Shown: positions 1 to 7,775 of the stretch, in pieces | Position numbering within the stretch: position 1 is the stretch's first letter | Layout: every line of letters begins with the position of its first letter | Assembly (NCBI GenBank): GCA_022769185.1 | Contig: JALEKG010000038.1 | Location: 1 to 63,692, forward strand | DNA: 63,692 bases | Source: Dorea sp. | GTDB taxonomy: Bacteria > Bacillota > Clostridia > Lachnospirales > Lachnospiraceae | Reading direction: 5' to 3' | Translations under genes and position numbers: made by a program | The notes under the pieces: generated by a model | Seen by the model: the letters and a program-made list of their open reading frames with translations, nothing else | What the model was told of the DNA's origin: nothing | The model's database searches: none

Positions 1-1
1 C

Positions 2-139
2 GGTGGTGCGATTATAATGCCTGGTGTTACTATCGGAGATAATGTTGTAATTGGTGCAGGAAGTGTTGTCACAAAAGATATTCCGTCCAATAAAATTGCA
101 TTTGGAAATCCTTGCAGAATTATGCGAGATAATATTTAA
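2..139 (+). CDS. C-terminal end of hexapeptide-repeat acyltransferase (partial)
   Basis: Only the last 45 residues lie in the window; the gene begins upstream. The reading frame shows left-handed beta-helix hexapeptide repeats ([20 protein letters not shown]) followed by the SVVTKDIP and GNPCR motifs that end maltose/galactoside/serine O-acetyltransferases of the LbetaH superfamily. Such enzymes form trimers and move an acetyl group from acetyl-CoA to a sugar or serine hydroxyl in the cytoplasm. The substrate cannot be told from this fragment. The stop TAA is followed by about 110 nt of AT-rich DNA before the mazE promoter. Confidence 0.8.
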   Translation, partial: GGAIIMPGVTIGDNVVIGAGSVVTKDIPSNKIAFGNPCRIMRDNI

Positions 140-192
140 AGTGGTATATTGCTGTAATTATTTCCAAATCAAATGGTAATAAGAGTATTTAT

Positions 193-231
193 TTGATATT
201 TATTATTAGCTAGTATATACTGTGTATATAC
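193..231 (+). promoter_or_regulatory. mazEF promoter with palindromic operator
   Basis: A sigma-A-type promoter is visible: TTGATA (193-198), 17-nt spacer, TATACT (216-221). The -10 box is embedded in GTATATAC-tgt-GTATATAC (213-231), two identical self-complementary octamers separated by 3 nt. MazE-type antitoxins autorepress by binding palindromes at their promoter, so this is the likely autoregulatory operator; that role is inferred from position. Confidence 0.7.
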
Positions 232-253
232 CAAACGTAAGGAGGTTTTTATA

Positions 254-496
254 ATGCAAGTACAGGTAAAAGAATGGGGAAATAGTCAAGGAATCAGATT
301 GCCAAAAGAAGTGTTGAAAAGTGCAGGGATCACATTGAATGATTGTTTGGATGTCATGGTATCAAATGGTGTAATCACTTTGGCGAAATCATTTCGTCAT
401 AAAACTTTGGAAGACAGAGCCGCGGAGTTTGAGGGAAAGTTAATGCTTGATGGCGAAGATGATTGGGGTGCACCTGTCGGACGAGAGGTATGGTAA
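254..496 (+). CDS. mazE: MazE/AbrB-type antitoxin
   Basis: 80-residue protein of the SpoVT/AbrB swapped-hairpin superfamily. The N-terminal DNA-binding hairpin is seen as VKEWGNSQGIRLPKEVL (about residues 5-21), the classic MazE signature. The C-terminal acidic tail (EFEGKLMLDGEDDW) is the part that in MazE homologues binds and blocks the toxin. It is expected to neutralise the downstream MazF and to repress the operon with it. A strong AAGGAGG sits 7-8 nt before ATG, and its stop codon overlaps the toxin start (TAATG). Length is normal for the family. Confidence 0.88.
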   Translation: MQVQVKEWGNSQGIRLPKEVLKSAGITLNDCLDVMVSNGVITLAKSFRHKTLEDRAAEFEGKLMLDGEDDWGAPVGREVW

Positions 497-798
497 TGGA
501 AGTATTACATCAAGGAGATATTCTCAAGATAGAAAAAATAAAACATCCCGTATTGGTGGTTAGTAAGGATTTTTTTAATACTAGTGGCGAAATAATCGGA
601 TGTCCAGTTATTAAAAATTCTACTCCGGGTCCACTTCATATATGGATGGATACAGAAGAAAATGAAGGATATATACAATGTGAAAAACTTGCATTGTTGG
701 ATATGTCGCTTCATGGTTACAAGAAAGTAGATAGATTGTCAATTTCAGAAATGATGAATGTATCTGATGCTATTCAGGGAATTTTTGAATATATTTGA
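496..798 (+). CDS. mazF: MazF/PemK-type mRNA interferase toxin
   Basis: 100-residue PemK/MazF-fold protein. The family-opening GDILKIEKIKHPVLVVSKD (residues about 7-25) and the SGEIIGCPVI strand are visible, as expected for the ribosome-independent endoribonucleases that cleave specific RNA motifs. Upstream in-frame ATGs at 463 and 490 lie inside mazE; I chose 496 because it forms the TAATG coupling typical of antitoxin-toxin pairs and begins the conserved fold. The loop between the first two strands is short compared with standard MazF, so cleavage specificity is not predictable. Translational coupling to mazE should keep antitoxin in excess. Confidence 0.83.
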   Translation: MEVLHQGDILKIEKIKHPVLVVSKDFFNTSGEIIGCPVIKNSTPGPLHIWMDTEENEGYIQCEKLALLDMSLHGYKKVDRLSISEMMNVSDAIQGIFEYI

Positions 799-884
799 AG
801 ACGATTTGCAATCTGCAAAATCGGAAGTAGTATGGTAGAATGGAAACCTTTCTGATGTGTGGTTGGTTTGGAGGATAGAATAAA

Positions 885-1406
885 GTGGAAATTGTTAAAG
901 CGGATATTACTGATATTGAAGAGATTGGTAAACTTTATGATGATGTATGCGATTATCTATGCGAGCATGAAAACTATCCGGGGTGGAAAAAGGGAATATA
1001 TCCAAACGAGAATGTCGCAAAAGATGGATTAAATGATAGCGCCCTATATATTGCAAAAAATAATAACAAGATTGTCGGTACTGTAATTCTACGACATAAA
1101 CCGGAAGCGGGATACAAAAATGTCGAGTGGATGGCAGAGAACAATTATGAAAAAATATATGTCATTTATACGCTTGCAGTACATCCTGATTTTTGGAGAT
1201 TAGGAATTGGAAAGAAACTATTAGATTTTGCAGAAGAGATTGCCAGAAAGGAAGGGTGCGTTAGTCTGAGACTGGATGTAGTGAAAGGAAACATCCCTGC
1301 CGAAAGCTTATACAAAAAATGTGGGTATAAGTATGTCGGCACAACTAGCCTTGGGTATGAAGAGTATGGTCTTCCATGGTATAATCTATACGAAAAAGTA
1401 TTGTAA
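885..1406 (+). CDS. GNAT family N-acetyltransferase
   Basis: 173-residue Gcn5-related acetyltransferase. The acetyl-CoA pyrophosphate-binding motif A is seen at about residues 98-120 (LAVHPDFWRLGIGKKLLDFA), with the R/Q-x-x-G-x-G element as WRLGIG, followed by motif B containing AESLYKKCGYKYVG. The start is GTG with GGAGG about 10 nt upstream. GNATs transfer acetyl groups to amines (small molecules, antibiotics or protein N-termini); nothing here identifies the acceptor. It stands alone between mazF and a second, truncated GNAT gene. Confidence 0.8.
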   Translation: MEIVKADITDIEEIGKLYDDVCDYLCEHENYPGWKKGIYPNENVAKDGLNDSALYIAKNNNKIVGTVILRHKPEAGYKNVEWMAENNYEKIYVIYTLAVHPDFWRLGIGKKLLDFAEEIARKEGCVSLRLDVVKGNIPAESLYKKCGYKYVGTTSLGYEEYGLPWYNLYEKVL

Positions 1407-1490
1407 TTATTTCCAAATGAGATGTAGATGGAGTGAGATTCAAGATGATAAAGAATGCTTTATCATAGATTATTGGTGGAGGTAAATAAA

Positions 1491-1847
1491 ATGGATTCAG
1501 AAGTAGATTTTAAACAGAAGGCTGAAGTTATTTTTGCTCTTGAGGATACTAAGGAGGTTGGGTTCGCACTTTTTTTTCATAATTTTTCTACGTTTCTCGG
1601 AAGAACAGGGATTTACCTGGAAGACTTGTATGTACGACAAGAATACAGAGGCAAGGGATATGGAAAAGCAATTTTAAAGAAATTGGCGTCCATTGCCGTT
1701 GAACGTGGCTGTGGTCGACTGGAATGGTCATGTCTGGATTGGAACAAATCAAGCATTGATTTTTATTTGTCACTTGATGCTGAGCCGATGTCTGATTGGA
1801 CGGTATATCGGATTGCAGGAGATAAGCTTTTGAATTTTGCGAAGTAA
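1491..1847 (+). pseudogene. N-terminally truncated GNAT acetyltransferase
   Basis: The 118-residue reading frame keeps the C-terminal two-thirds of a diamine/spermidine-type GNAT: GIYLEDLYVRQEYRGKGYGKAI holds motif A with the RGKGYG acetyl-CoA loop, and the end matches the usual fold. The first beta strand and helices (about 40-45 residues of the roughly 160-residue family) are missing; the protein begins at MDSEVDFKQKAEVIF, just before strand 2. GGAGG upstream of the ATG at 1491 makes translation possible, so it may be an expressed fragment rather than a dead gene. An in-frame extension to 1455 does not restore the missing domain. Confidence 0.6.
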
Positions 1848-2039
1848 TCAGACTTGGATTTATGGAAATGATGTGCTTATACCGGATAATCTAATATATA
1901 TATTTTGCTGTAAAATGGCGGGGGTTACGCGCATGATACGATTCGTGTCATACATGAGATATTGAGATTCTTATTATTTTTTGCGTTTTTGCTACTTTCG
2001 AATTAGCCTGCTGGAGAAAAAGAGAAAAAACGTAGAAAA

Positions 2040-2171
2040 ATGAAAAGGAATGGAAAAAGATTATTGGTGCTAGGAATTATGCTGGCTGCTCCGTCTACAG
2101 AAGCTTTGACAGCGATCGTTTCGGCATGGCTGATCACGAAACAAAAGAAGATAATGGAAAGCAGTTTTTAG
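2040..2171 (+). CDS. Possible small membrane peptide (43 aa)
   Basis: A short frame starting at ATG 2040 encodes a basic N-terminus (MKRNGKR), one hydrophobic stretch (about residues 8-32) and a lysine-rich tail (KQKKIM). No strong ribosome binding site is present, only an AG-rich tract, and I recognise no family. It lies in the 440-bp gap between the truncated GNAT and the XRE regulator; the rest of that gap (1848-2039 and 2172-2289) shows no convincing gene. It may be a remnant. Confidence 0.25.
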   Translation: MKRNGKRLLVLGIMLAAPSTEALTAIVSAWLITKQKKIMESSF

Positions 2172-2289
2172 AACTGAAAAATCAGTAATTGCGGTCAAAA
2201 AATGCTTCGCAACCGGAAATTTGCGTAATTGTTGGTAGAGCAACCAAGGCATAATTGTTATACTGATTGCCAGAAAGGAGGGTGCTTAA

Positions 2290-2640
2290 ATGAGATTAGT
2301 AACTATAAATTTAGCCATAAGCATAGTTTTGCTGTTTGCAATCTGTGCGACACTGGTCTATTTAGTTCTTTTGCTGATAAAAGCGTTGAAAAAGTATATT
2401 AAATCTGAACCAGTAAGAAAGGAAAAAGCAGAAAGTGCAAAATCGCTTGGAGAAGTTTTAAAAAAACATCGAACGAAATGCAAGATGACTCAAGAGTTTG
2501 TAGCGGAGATACTAGGGGTGAGCAGACAGGCGGTTTCTAAATGGGAAAGTGGGGCGTCTGCTCCAAGTACGACGAACTTGATAGCATTAGCAAAACTTTT
2601 TAATATGACACCGGAAGATTTACTGAAAGAAGCACAGTGA
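2290..2640 (+). CDS. Membrane-anchored XRE-family regulator
   Basis: 116 residues with an unusual order for a repressor: an N-terminal transmembrane helix (about residues 7-30), a basic linker, then a Cro/C1 helix-turn-helix (about residues 53-108: LGEVLKKHRTKCKMTQEFVAEILGVSRQAVSKWESG). The HTH follows the common Firmicutes pattern TQEFVAEILGVSRQAVSKWE. Tethering to the membrane suggests it senses an envelope state or a partner protein; no partner is encoded adjacent. The start has AAAGGAGG ideally spaced. Confidence 0.8.
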   Translation: MRLVTINLAISIVLLFAICATLVYLVLLLIKALKKYIKSEPVRKEKAESAKSLGEVLKKHRTKCKMTQEFVAEILGVSRQAVSKWESGASAPSTTNLIALAKLFNMTPEDLLKEAQ

Positions 2641-2705
2641 AATTTTAGTCCGTTTATTGTAAATGACAGATTCATTCTGGTTTCTTGCGAAAGAGGTGTA
2701 TATAG

Positions 2706-3584
2706 GTGGATATTAGAATATTGCGATATTTTTTGACAGTGGCAAAAGAACAGAATTTTACAAGAGCAGCAGAGCAGCTGAATATTACACAGCCTACACT
2801 TTCCAGGCAGCTTGCTGCATTGGAGGAGGAACTAGGAACTCCGCTTTTTATAAGAGGAAACCGCAGTATTACGCTAACGGAGGCGGGAATCTTATTAAAG
2901 CGAAGAGCATTGGAAATCATTGATCTGGAAGAAAAAATGCTGGATGAACTCAGGGTGAACGAAGAACTGATTGAAGGTACGATTACGATTGGTTGTGGTG
3001 AGTTTGCAGCTGTGGAAACATTAGCTGAGATTTGCAAGGTATATAAGGAAAAATACCCTATGGTGCAGATCGCATTGCACACAGCAACGGCAGATTCGGT
3101 ATTTGAAATGATGAATCAGGGTCTGGTAGATATTGGGTTATTTATGGAACCTGTTAATACAGAAGGTCTGGATTATATTAGAATTATGGAAAGTGACCAT
3201 TGGGTTGTCGGCATGAAACCAGATGATCCATTAGCGGATAAGGATTATATTACCAAAGAAGATCTTTTAGATAAACATCTTATCCTTCCGAAAAGACTGA
3301 ATGTGCAGAGTGAGATTGCGAACTGGTTTGGTAAGGATTTCAATAAGCTTCAGGTCTCTTTTACCAGTAATCTGGGAACAAATGCAGGTGTTATGGCGAT
3401 TCATGGACTGGGATATCCGGTTTCCATCGAAGGTGCTGCGAAGTATTGGAGAGAGGATCTGCTTATTCAGAGAAGGCTGTATCCTGAAATAACGGCAAGT
3501 ACAGTCATTGCCTGGAGGAGAAATATACCATATTCATTGGCAATGAACAGATTCATAGAAGAAATCGATGCTTTTCAGACATAG
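2706..3584 (+). CDS. LysR-type transcriptional regulator
   Basis: 292 residues, standard LTTR length. The N-terminal winged HTH is clear (residues 1-60: MDIRILRYFLTVAKEQNFTR, AAEQLNITQPTLSRQLAALE), followed by the linker helix and a periplasmic-binding-protein-like effector domain (about 90-290, with TIGCGEFAAVETLAE). The start is GTG preceded by AAGAGGTG. It lies directly upstream of, and in the same direction as, a flavodoxin and a CMD/cupin gene; similar trios occur in anaerobes where the LysR controls the redox genes, so it probably regulates 3700-4979. The inducer is unknown. Confidence 0.88.
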   Translation: MDIRILRYFLTVAKEQNFTRAAEQLNITQPTLSRQLAALEEELGTPLFIRGNRSITLTEAGILLKRRALEIIDLEEKMLDELRVNEELIEGTITIGCGEFAAVETLAEICKVYKEKYPMVQIALHTATADSVFEMMNQGLVDIGLFMEPVNTEGLDYIRIMESDHWVVGMKPDDPLADKDYITKEDLLDKHLILPKRLNVQSEIANWFGKDFNKLQVSFTSNLGTNAGVMAIHGLGYPVSIEGAAKYWREDLLIQRRLYPEITASTVIAWRRNIPYSLAMNRFIEEIDAFQT

Positions 3585-3699
3585 AAAAAGATTTAATATA
3601 GGCATTAGACATAGAAGAATATCGAGGAATATAATAGATGTGTAAGGTATGAGTGATGAAATACTTTACACATTTTTTTTGTGATAAGGAGGATTACCT

Positions 3700-4173
3700 A
3701 TGGGAAAATCATTAGTTGCATATTTTAGTGCCAGTGGGACAACAAAGAAAGTAGCAGAGATAATTGCGTCATCAGCAGATGCAGATTTATATGAAATCGT
3801 GCCGGCACAGCCATATTCAAAGGCGGATTTAAACTGGATGGATAAAAAGTCCAGAAGCAGTGTGGAGATGAGTGACAAAAATTACAGACCAGAAATAACA
3901 GATACAGATGCCCATATCGGTATGTATGATGAGATTATTTTAGGATTTCCAATCTGGTGGTATGTAGCACCTACAATTATTAATACATTTTTGGAAAACT
4001 ATGATTTTTCAGGCAAAAAAATCGTGCTATTTGCAACTTCCGGTGGAAGTGGATTTGGAAATACGGTAAGGGAACTTAAGCCATCTGCGCCTAATGCAGT
4101 GTTTGTGGAGGGCAAAGTATTTGGTAAGAACACGAAACAGGAAATTGCAGAGTGGGTAAAACGTATGTTGTAA
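3700..4173 (+). CDS. Flavodoxin-like protein
   Basis: 157 residues with the flavodoxin fold. The FMN phosphate-binding loop is at the N-terminus (YFSASGTTKKVAEIIA, residues 8-23); the later loops IILGFPIWWYVAPTIINTFL and FATSGGSGFGNTV contact the isoalloxazine ring in this subfamily, which includes short-chain NAD(P)H-dependent flavodoxins. It is a soluble electron carrier or small oxidoreductase. AAGGAGG precedes ATG. It is probably co-expressed with the downstream CMD/cupin protein (38-nt gap) and controlled by the upstream LysR. Confidence 0.85.
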   Translation: MGKSLVAYFSASGTTKKVAEIIASSADADLYEIVPAQPYSKADLNWMDKKSRSSVEMSDKNYRPEITDTDAHIGMYDEIILGFPIWWYVAPTIINTFLENYDFSGKKIVLFATSGGSGFGNTVRELKPSAPNAVFVEGKVFGKNTKQEIAEWVKRML

Positions 4174-4211
4174 ACAACGATTTCAATTAGTTAGTGAAGA
4201 AGGTGGATGAA

Positions 4212-4979
4212 ATGGAAAAAATTGTACAAACGGCAGGAAGAAATGCGCTGGAAGAATTTTCACCGGAATTTGCGCATTATAATGATGACATCCTTTTTGG
4301 TGAGAACTGGAATAATCAGGATATTGATCTTAAAACAAGAAGTATCATAACAGTGGTGGCATTAATGTCTTCCGGGGTAACGGATTCGTCTTTAAAATAT
4401 CATTTGCAAAATGCAAAGGAACATGGCGTGACGCAGAAGGAAATTGCAGCAATTATTACACATGCGGCATTCTATGCAGGCTGGCCGAAGGGCTGGGCAG
4501 TTTTTAATCTTGCAAAGGAAGTATGGCAGCCCCGGGAAGGAGATCTGCCATATGAAGATGAGGCTATGAGAGCACACGCGAAATCAATGGTTTTTCCAAT
4601 CGGGCAGCCCAATGATGCATTTGTAGAATATTTTGTTGGACAAAGCTACCTTGCTCCGGTATCCACAGAGCAGGTTGGTATTTTCAACGTGACGTTTGAA
4701 CCTGGATGCAGAAATAACTGGCATATTCATCATGCAAAAAGTGGGGGCGGACAGATCCTGGTATGCGTAGCCGGACGTGGGTTCTATCAGGAAGAAGGTA
4801 AGGAAGCGGTAGAGATGAAACCGGGGGATTGTATCAATATTCCAGCAGAAGTTAAGCACTGGCATGGGGCGGCTCCTGATGAGTGGTTTTCACATCTGGC
4901 CATTGAGGTGCCGGGAGTGGATAGCTCTAATGAGTGGTGTGAGGAAGTATCGGAGATAGAGTACGCACAATTAAGATAA
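4212..4979 (+). CDS. Carboxymuconolactone decarboxylase-cupin fusion protein
   Basis: 255 residues in two domains. Residues about 10-110 form an AhpD-like/CMD helical domain (RSIITVVALMSSG, HLQNAKEHGVTQKEIAAIIT, HAAFYAGWPKGWAVFNLAKE). Residues about 150-240 form a cupin barrel with metal-ligand motif NNWHIHHAKSGGGQILVCVAG and a second motif PAEVKHWHGAAPDEWFSHLAI. The CMD domain lacks the Cys-x-x-Cys of AhpD peroxidase, so peroxidase activity is doubtful. Start chosen at 4212, where GAAGGTGG lies in range; the GTG at 4194 has no binding site. The substrate is unknown; context suggests redox or quinone-like chemistry. Confidence 0.82.
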   Translation: MEKIVQTAGRNALEEFSPEFAHYNDDILFGENWNNQDIDLKTRSIITVVALMSSGVTDSSLKYHLQNAKEHGVTQKEIAAIITHAAFYAGWPKGWAVFNLAKEVWQPREGDLPYEDEAMRAHAKSMVFPIGQPNDAFVEYFVGQSYLAPVSTEQVGIFNVTFEPGCRNNWHIHHAKSGGGQILVCVAGRGFYQEEGKEAVEMKPGDCINIPAEVKHWHGAAPDEWFSHLAIEVPGVDSSNEWCEEVSEIEYAQLR

Positions 4980-5026
4980 GGAAAAAATATATTGGATATA
5001 GAGATACAAGGTATTAATTAGTTATC

Positions 5027-5067
5027 AAAAAACTCCTATTATACTTATCATGTAATGGGAGTTTTTT
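5027..5067. terminator. Rho-independent terminator after CMD/cupin gene
   Basis: AAAAACTCC-tATTA and TAATGGGAGTTTTTT form a hairpin around an 11-12 nt loop, ending in a T tract. The A tract on the left side means it could also stop transcription from the opposite strand. Confidence 0.8.
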
Positions 5068-5127
5068 ATCGCTAAATATAGTGTTTTATAAAGAAGCATG
5101 ATAGAATGAAGTTATGGGGGCTATTAT

Positions 5128-5520
5128 ATGAAGAGAAAAGTGATAATTATTATATTGGCTGTATTGTGTATTCTATTTTTCGAGATAGTAGCATCAGGTT
5201 TTACGATCAATACAAATGCATATATAACAGATGATTTTGTTGTATCTGAAGATGGAAGCAAAATCATTTTTAAAGTAGGTGTTGGTTCCTCAATGGGATA
5301 TGTAAGAGGTTATAAGGATGAAGGTGGTGAAGTTAAACCTCATTATTTGAAGTTTTATTCTGCCTGGGGAGGAATTAATAGTTCTATTGGCGCAAATGAT
5401 GAATACGTTTTGGAACTGCAGCCAGAAGATACGGAAATCTATGTGTATCATGGAGATGGCGGATATGAGTTAACTTTAAATAAGGATGCCGCGTCTGGAA
5501 AATGGTATAGAATTAAATAA
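5128..5520 (+). CDS. Secreted or membrane-anchored hypothetical protein
   Basis: 130 residues. It starts with a basic N-terminus and a strong hydrophobic segment (MKRKVIIIILAVLCILFFEI), so it is exported or anchored by an uncleaved signal; no lipobox Cys follows. The remainder is a small beta-rich domain (DDFVVSEDGSKIIFKVGVGS, GDGGYELTLNKDAASGKWYR) with no enzymatic motif that I recognise. Similar small proteins are common as orphan genes in Lachnospiraceae. GGGGG upstream of ATG serves as the binding site. It is flanked by a terminator and a GNAT gene, so it is probably monocistronic. Confidence 0.65.
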   Translation: MKRKVIIIILAVLCILFFEIVASGFTINTNAYITDDFVVSEDGSKIIFKVGVGSSMGYVRGYKDEGGEVKPHYLKFYSAWGGINSSIGANDEYVLELQPEDTEIYVYHGDGGYELTLNKDAASGKWYRIK

Positions 5521-5574
5521 ATTGATATAGGATATACGGTTCGTTCAGTTAATTTTGAATTGGAGGAAATGGAA

Positions 5575-6042
5575 ATGGAAGTAATTAATTATTTTTCAAG
5601 TAATCGACAGGAATACTGGCTTGCTGAGATCGGAAAGAGCGATTGGAGTGCTGGTCAATTTTTGTATAGGTTGTTAAAGAACGAAGAACTACAAGACTAT
5701 GTAGGCGAGAATGCAAAGGTGTTGCTGCTTGTAGATGGTGATGAACTAGTGTCTTTCTGCACTTATGCAGAGAAAGATGATATTCAGCCAACTGATTTGA
5801 CACCTTGGATTGGATGGGTTTATACATTTCCGCAAAGAAGAGGGCACCATTATGTAGGACAACTATTCGCGGAGATTGAAAGGATTGCAAAATCTGAGAA
5901 TGTTAGTGAAGTTTTTATTTCAACGGATCAGGAAGGATTATATGAAAAATACGGATGTGAATTCTATCAGATGATGAATGATATCAATGGAGAACCATCC
6001 CGCGTATACAGAAAACGTTTTGAATCTGAAAAATCCAGTTAA
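5575..6042 (+). CDS. GNAT family N-acetyltransferase
   Basis: 155 residues resembling the GNAT group whose acetyl-CoA loop reads PQRRGHHYVGQLF (about residues 83-95), an R-R-G-x-x-x-x-G variant of motif A, followed by SENVSEVFISTDQEGLYEKYGCEFYQM (motif B; Tyr and Gly-Cys typical). The ATG at 5575 was chosen over the TTG at 5560 and ATG at 5569 because GGAGG (5562-5566) is then 8 nt away. The acceptor substrate is unknown; the high number of acidic and aromatic residues near the N-terminus fits small-amine acetylases. Confidence 0.75.
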   Translation: MEVINYFSSNRQEYWLAEIGKSDWSAGQFLYRLLKNEELQDYVGENAKVLLLVDGDELVSFCTYAEKDDIQPTDLTPWIGWVYTFPQRRGHHYVGQLFAEIERIAKSENVSEVFISTDQEGLYEKYGCEFYQMMNDINGEPSRVYRKRFESEKSS

Positions 6043-6169
6043 TAAGGCTGCTAAGACTATACCTGTAAGGTATTGCTATGCATCTATTATATGTATTTCC
6101 ATTTTTTATGAAAGAATGTTAAATTATAATCAGAAAGAGGAACAAAGAAAAGGATTCATAGAAAAGGAG

Positions 6170-6238
6170 ATGTCGATTATGTTGAAGAAATTAGAAGCAT
6201 TCTTAACAGAGTATTATGGGAGCTTTCACTTGGGGTAA
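6170..6238 (+). CDS. Possible 22-residue leader peptide or gene remnant
   Basis: AAAAGGAG lies just before ATG 6170 (and suits ATG 6179 better), opening a short frame that ends SFHLG. Good initiation signals but an abrupt stop suggest the 5' end of a decayed gene or a tiny peptide. No family recognised. Confidence 0.2.
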   Translation: MSIMLKKLEAFLTEYYGSFHLG

Positions 6239-6313
6239 TTGCTTTAATCAGAATTGAAATTTTTGATGTAAACAGATAAGGAGAAAGCAAAATTGAATAA
6301 GCCAACGTCGTGT

Positions 6314-6377
6314 AACAGTCCAGACATTGCATAATATACAATTAAGTTATTGTATCTATGTAGTGTCTGGACTGTTT
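6314..6377. repeat. Long imperfect inverted repeat
   Basis: AACAGTCCAGACA (6314-6326) pairs exactly with TGTCTGGACTGTT (6364-6376), and the inner CATAATATACAAT pairs imperfectly with ATTGTATCTATG, giving a hairpin of roughly 64 nt. The downstream T content (TTTGTTTATAT) is modest, so it may be a terminator, a bidirectional terminator or a small mobile repeat. The surrounding 6239-6505 shows no gene. Confidence 0.6.
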
Positions 6378-6505
6378 GTTTATATACATTATTTCAAGAA
6401 CAATGATAGGCAATAAAAAATGGATATGTTATACTTTGAGGGAACCAATGTATGTGATGAATGATAAACTTAATTTGGAAAAATGATATTTGTAAGGAGC
6501 GGGAA

Positions 6506-7315
6506 ATGATAGATTGTGGATTGTATCCGGCAATATATAAAAGAAAATCCTTTCATCGATTTAGAAGCAGTGGGGATGAGACGATTACATCGGAAGAACA
6601 GAATGAAATAGTAGACGCATATAAAAATTTTTCAGCCTTATGTCCGGATATAAAAACGGCTATCCGAATCGTGCCTGCAGAGGAGACAACTTGCAAACGC
6701 GGTGAGGAATACTGCATTTTATTGTATAGTGAAAAGAAAGAACATTATTTACAAAATATTGGCTATATTGGAGAACAGTTGGATTTATATTTGGTTCAAA
6801 AAAATATTGGCACATTATGGTTCGGAATTGGAAAAACCGAAGAATCCAAATATGAAAATCTTGATTTTGTTATCATGATTGCGATTACTAAAATAACTGA
6901 CGAGACAATGTTTCGTAAGGATATGTTCAAAAGCAGACGAAAGCCAATCGAAGAAATATGGTTTGGGGAAGGAATAAAAGGGATTACGGATATTGTTCGG
7001 TTTGCTCCCAGTGCCTGCAATACACAACCATGGATGGTGGAGCATACCGAGAATATGGTGGAAGTTTACCGATACAAGAAACCCGGAAAAAGAGGCATTA
7101 TGCCTGCTGACAAGGTGTCTTTTTATAATCAGATTGATATGGGGATTTTCTTGTGCTTTCTTGAATTATGTTTGCTTCATGAGGGAATTTCATATGAGGC
7201 AGAGTTGAGATACGATGCCGGGCTTGACGATGAAAGAACGCTTTTTGCTGTATATAGATTGCAAAAATGCCAGTCGGTAGATCTTTCAACAATAAATTTA
7301 AACTGTATAGTGTAA
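6506..7315 (+). CDS. Nitroreductase-family protein (TM1586-like)
   Basis: 269 residues of the divergent nitroreductase group that fuses two half-barrels in one chain. The N-terminal IYKRKSFHRF (FMN phosphate contact, about residues 9-18) and the mid-protein DIVRFAPSACNTQPW motif (about 175-190) are diagnostic. Members bind FMN and reduce nitro-aromatics or quinones with NAD(P)H; physiological substrates are usually unknown. Start taken at 6506, where AAGGAGCGGG is properly placed; an in-frame ATG at 6461 lacks a binding site. Transcribed alone. Confidence 0.78.
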   Translation: MIDCGLYPAIYKRKSFHRFRSSGDETITSEEQNEIVDAYKNFSALCPDIKTAIRIVPAEETTCKRGEEYCILLYSEKKEHYLQNIGYIGEQLDLYLVQKNIGTLWFGIGKTEESKYENLDFVIMIAITKITDETMFRKDMFKSRRKPIEEIWFGEGIKGITDIVRFAPSACNTQPWMVEHTENMVEVYRYKKPGKRGIMPADKVSFYNQIDMGIFLCFLELCLLHEGISYEAELRYDAGLDDERTLFAVYRLQKCQSVDLSTINLNCIV

Positions 7316-7365
7316 AAATGCCTCCTGCGTGGTAAAATGAAAGAAAACAAAAGGATGTGTGAAAT

Positions 7366-7740
7366 ATGGAGAAACCCAAAAAAGACCCATTATATAAGAG
7401 TTTTGGCTATGCCTTTTCCGGAATCTATGCGGTGATGAAAAAAGAGAGGAATATGAAGATTCACTGTGTGGCTATGATTCTTGTGATCATTGCAGGATTT
7501 TTATTTCACATATCTGTGACGGAATGGTGTATCTGCCTGATTTTATTCGGTCTGGTAATGTCACTGGAGATGGTGAATACGGCAGTGGAGTCTGTGGTAG
7601 ATCTGGTGACTGAAGAGAGGAAGCCGCTTGCGGGGCTTGCCAAGGATGCATCAGCGGGAGCAGTGCTTATTGCCGCAATTATGGCCGCGATGATTGGCTG
7701 TATCATTTTTCTCCCTAAAATAGTGGCAATCATCATATAG
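7366..7740 (+). CDS. dgkA: Diacylglycerol/undecaprenol kinase, DgkA family
   Basis: 124-residue integral membrane kinase with three transmembrane segments and the invariant DgkA signature EMVNTAVESVVDLV (about residues 67-80), which carries the catalytic Glu and Asn. In Gram-positives this family mostly phosphorylates undecaprenol, feeding lipid carrier back to wall synthesis, rather than diacylglycerol. The N-terminal amphipathic stretch with KSFGYAFSGIYAVMKKERNM is also typical. GGATGTGTG precedes ATG. It lies 35 nt upstream of the phasin-like gene and may be cotranscribed with it. Confidence 0.9.
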   Translation: MEKPKKDPLYKSFGYAFSGIYAVMKKERNMKIHCVAMILVIIAGFLFHISVTEWCICLILFGLVMSLEMVNTAVESVVDLVTEERKPLAGLAKDASAGAVLIAAIMAAMIGCIIFLPKIVAIII

Positions 7741-7775
7741 TAAACTATAACATCTTGTGAAAGGAGACATGCATT

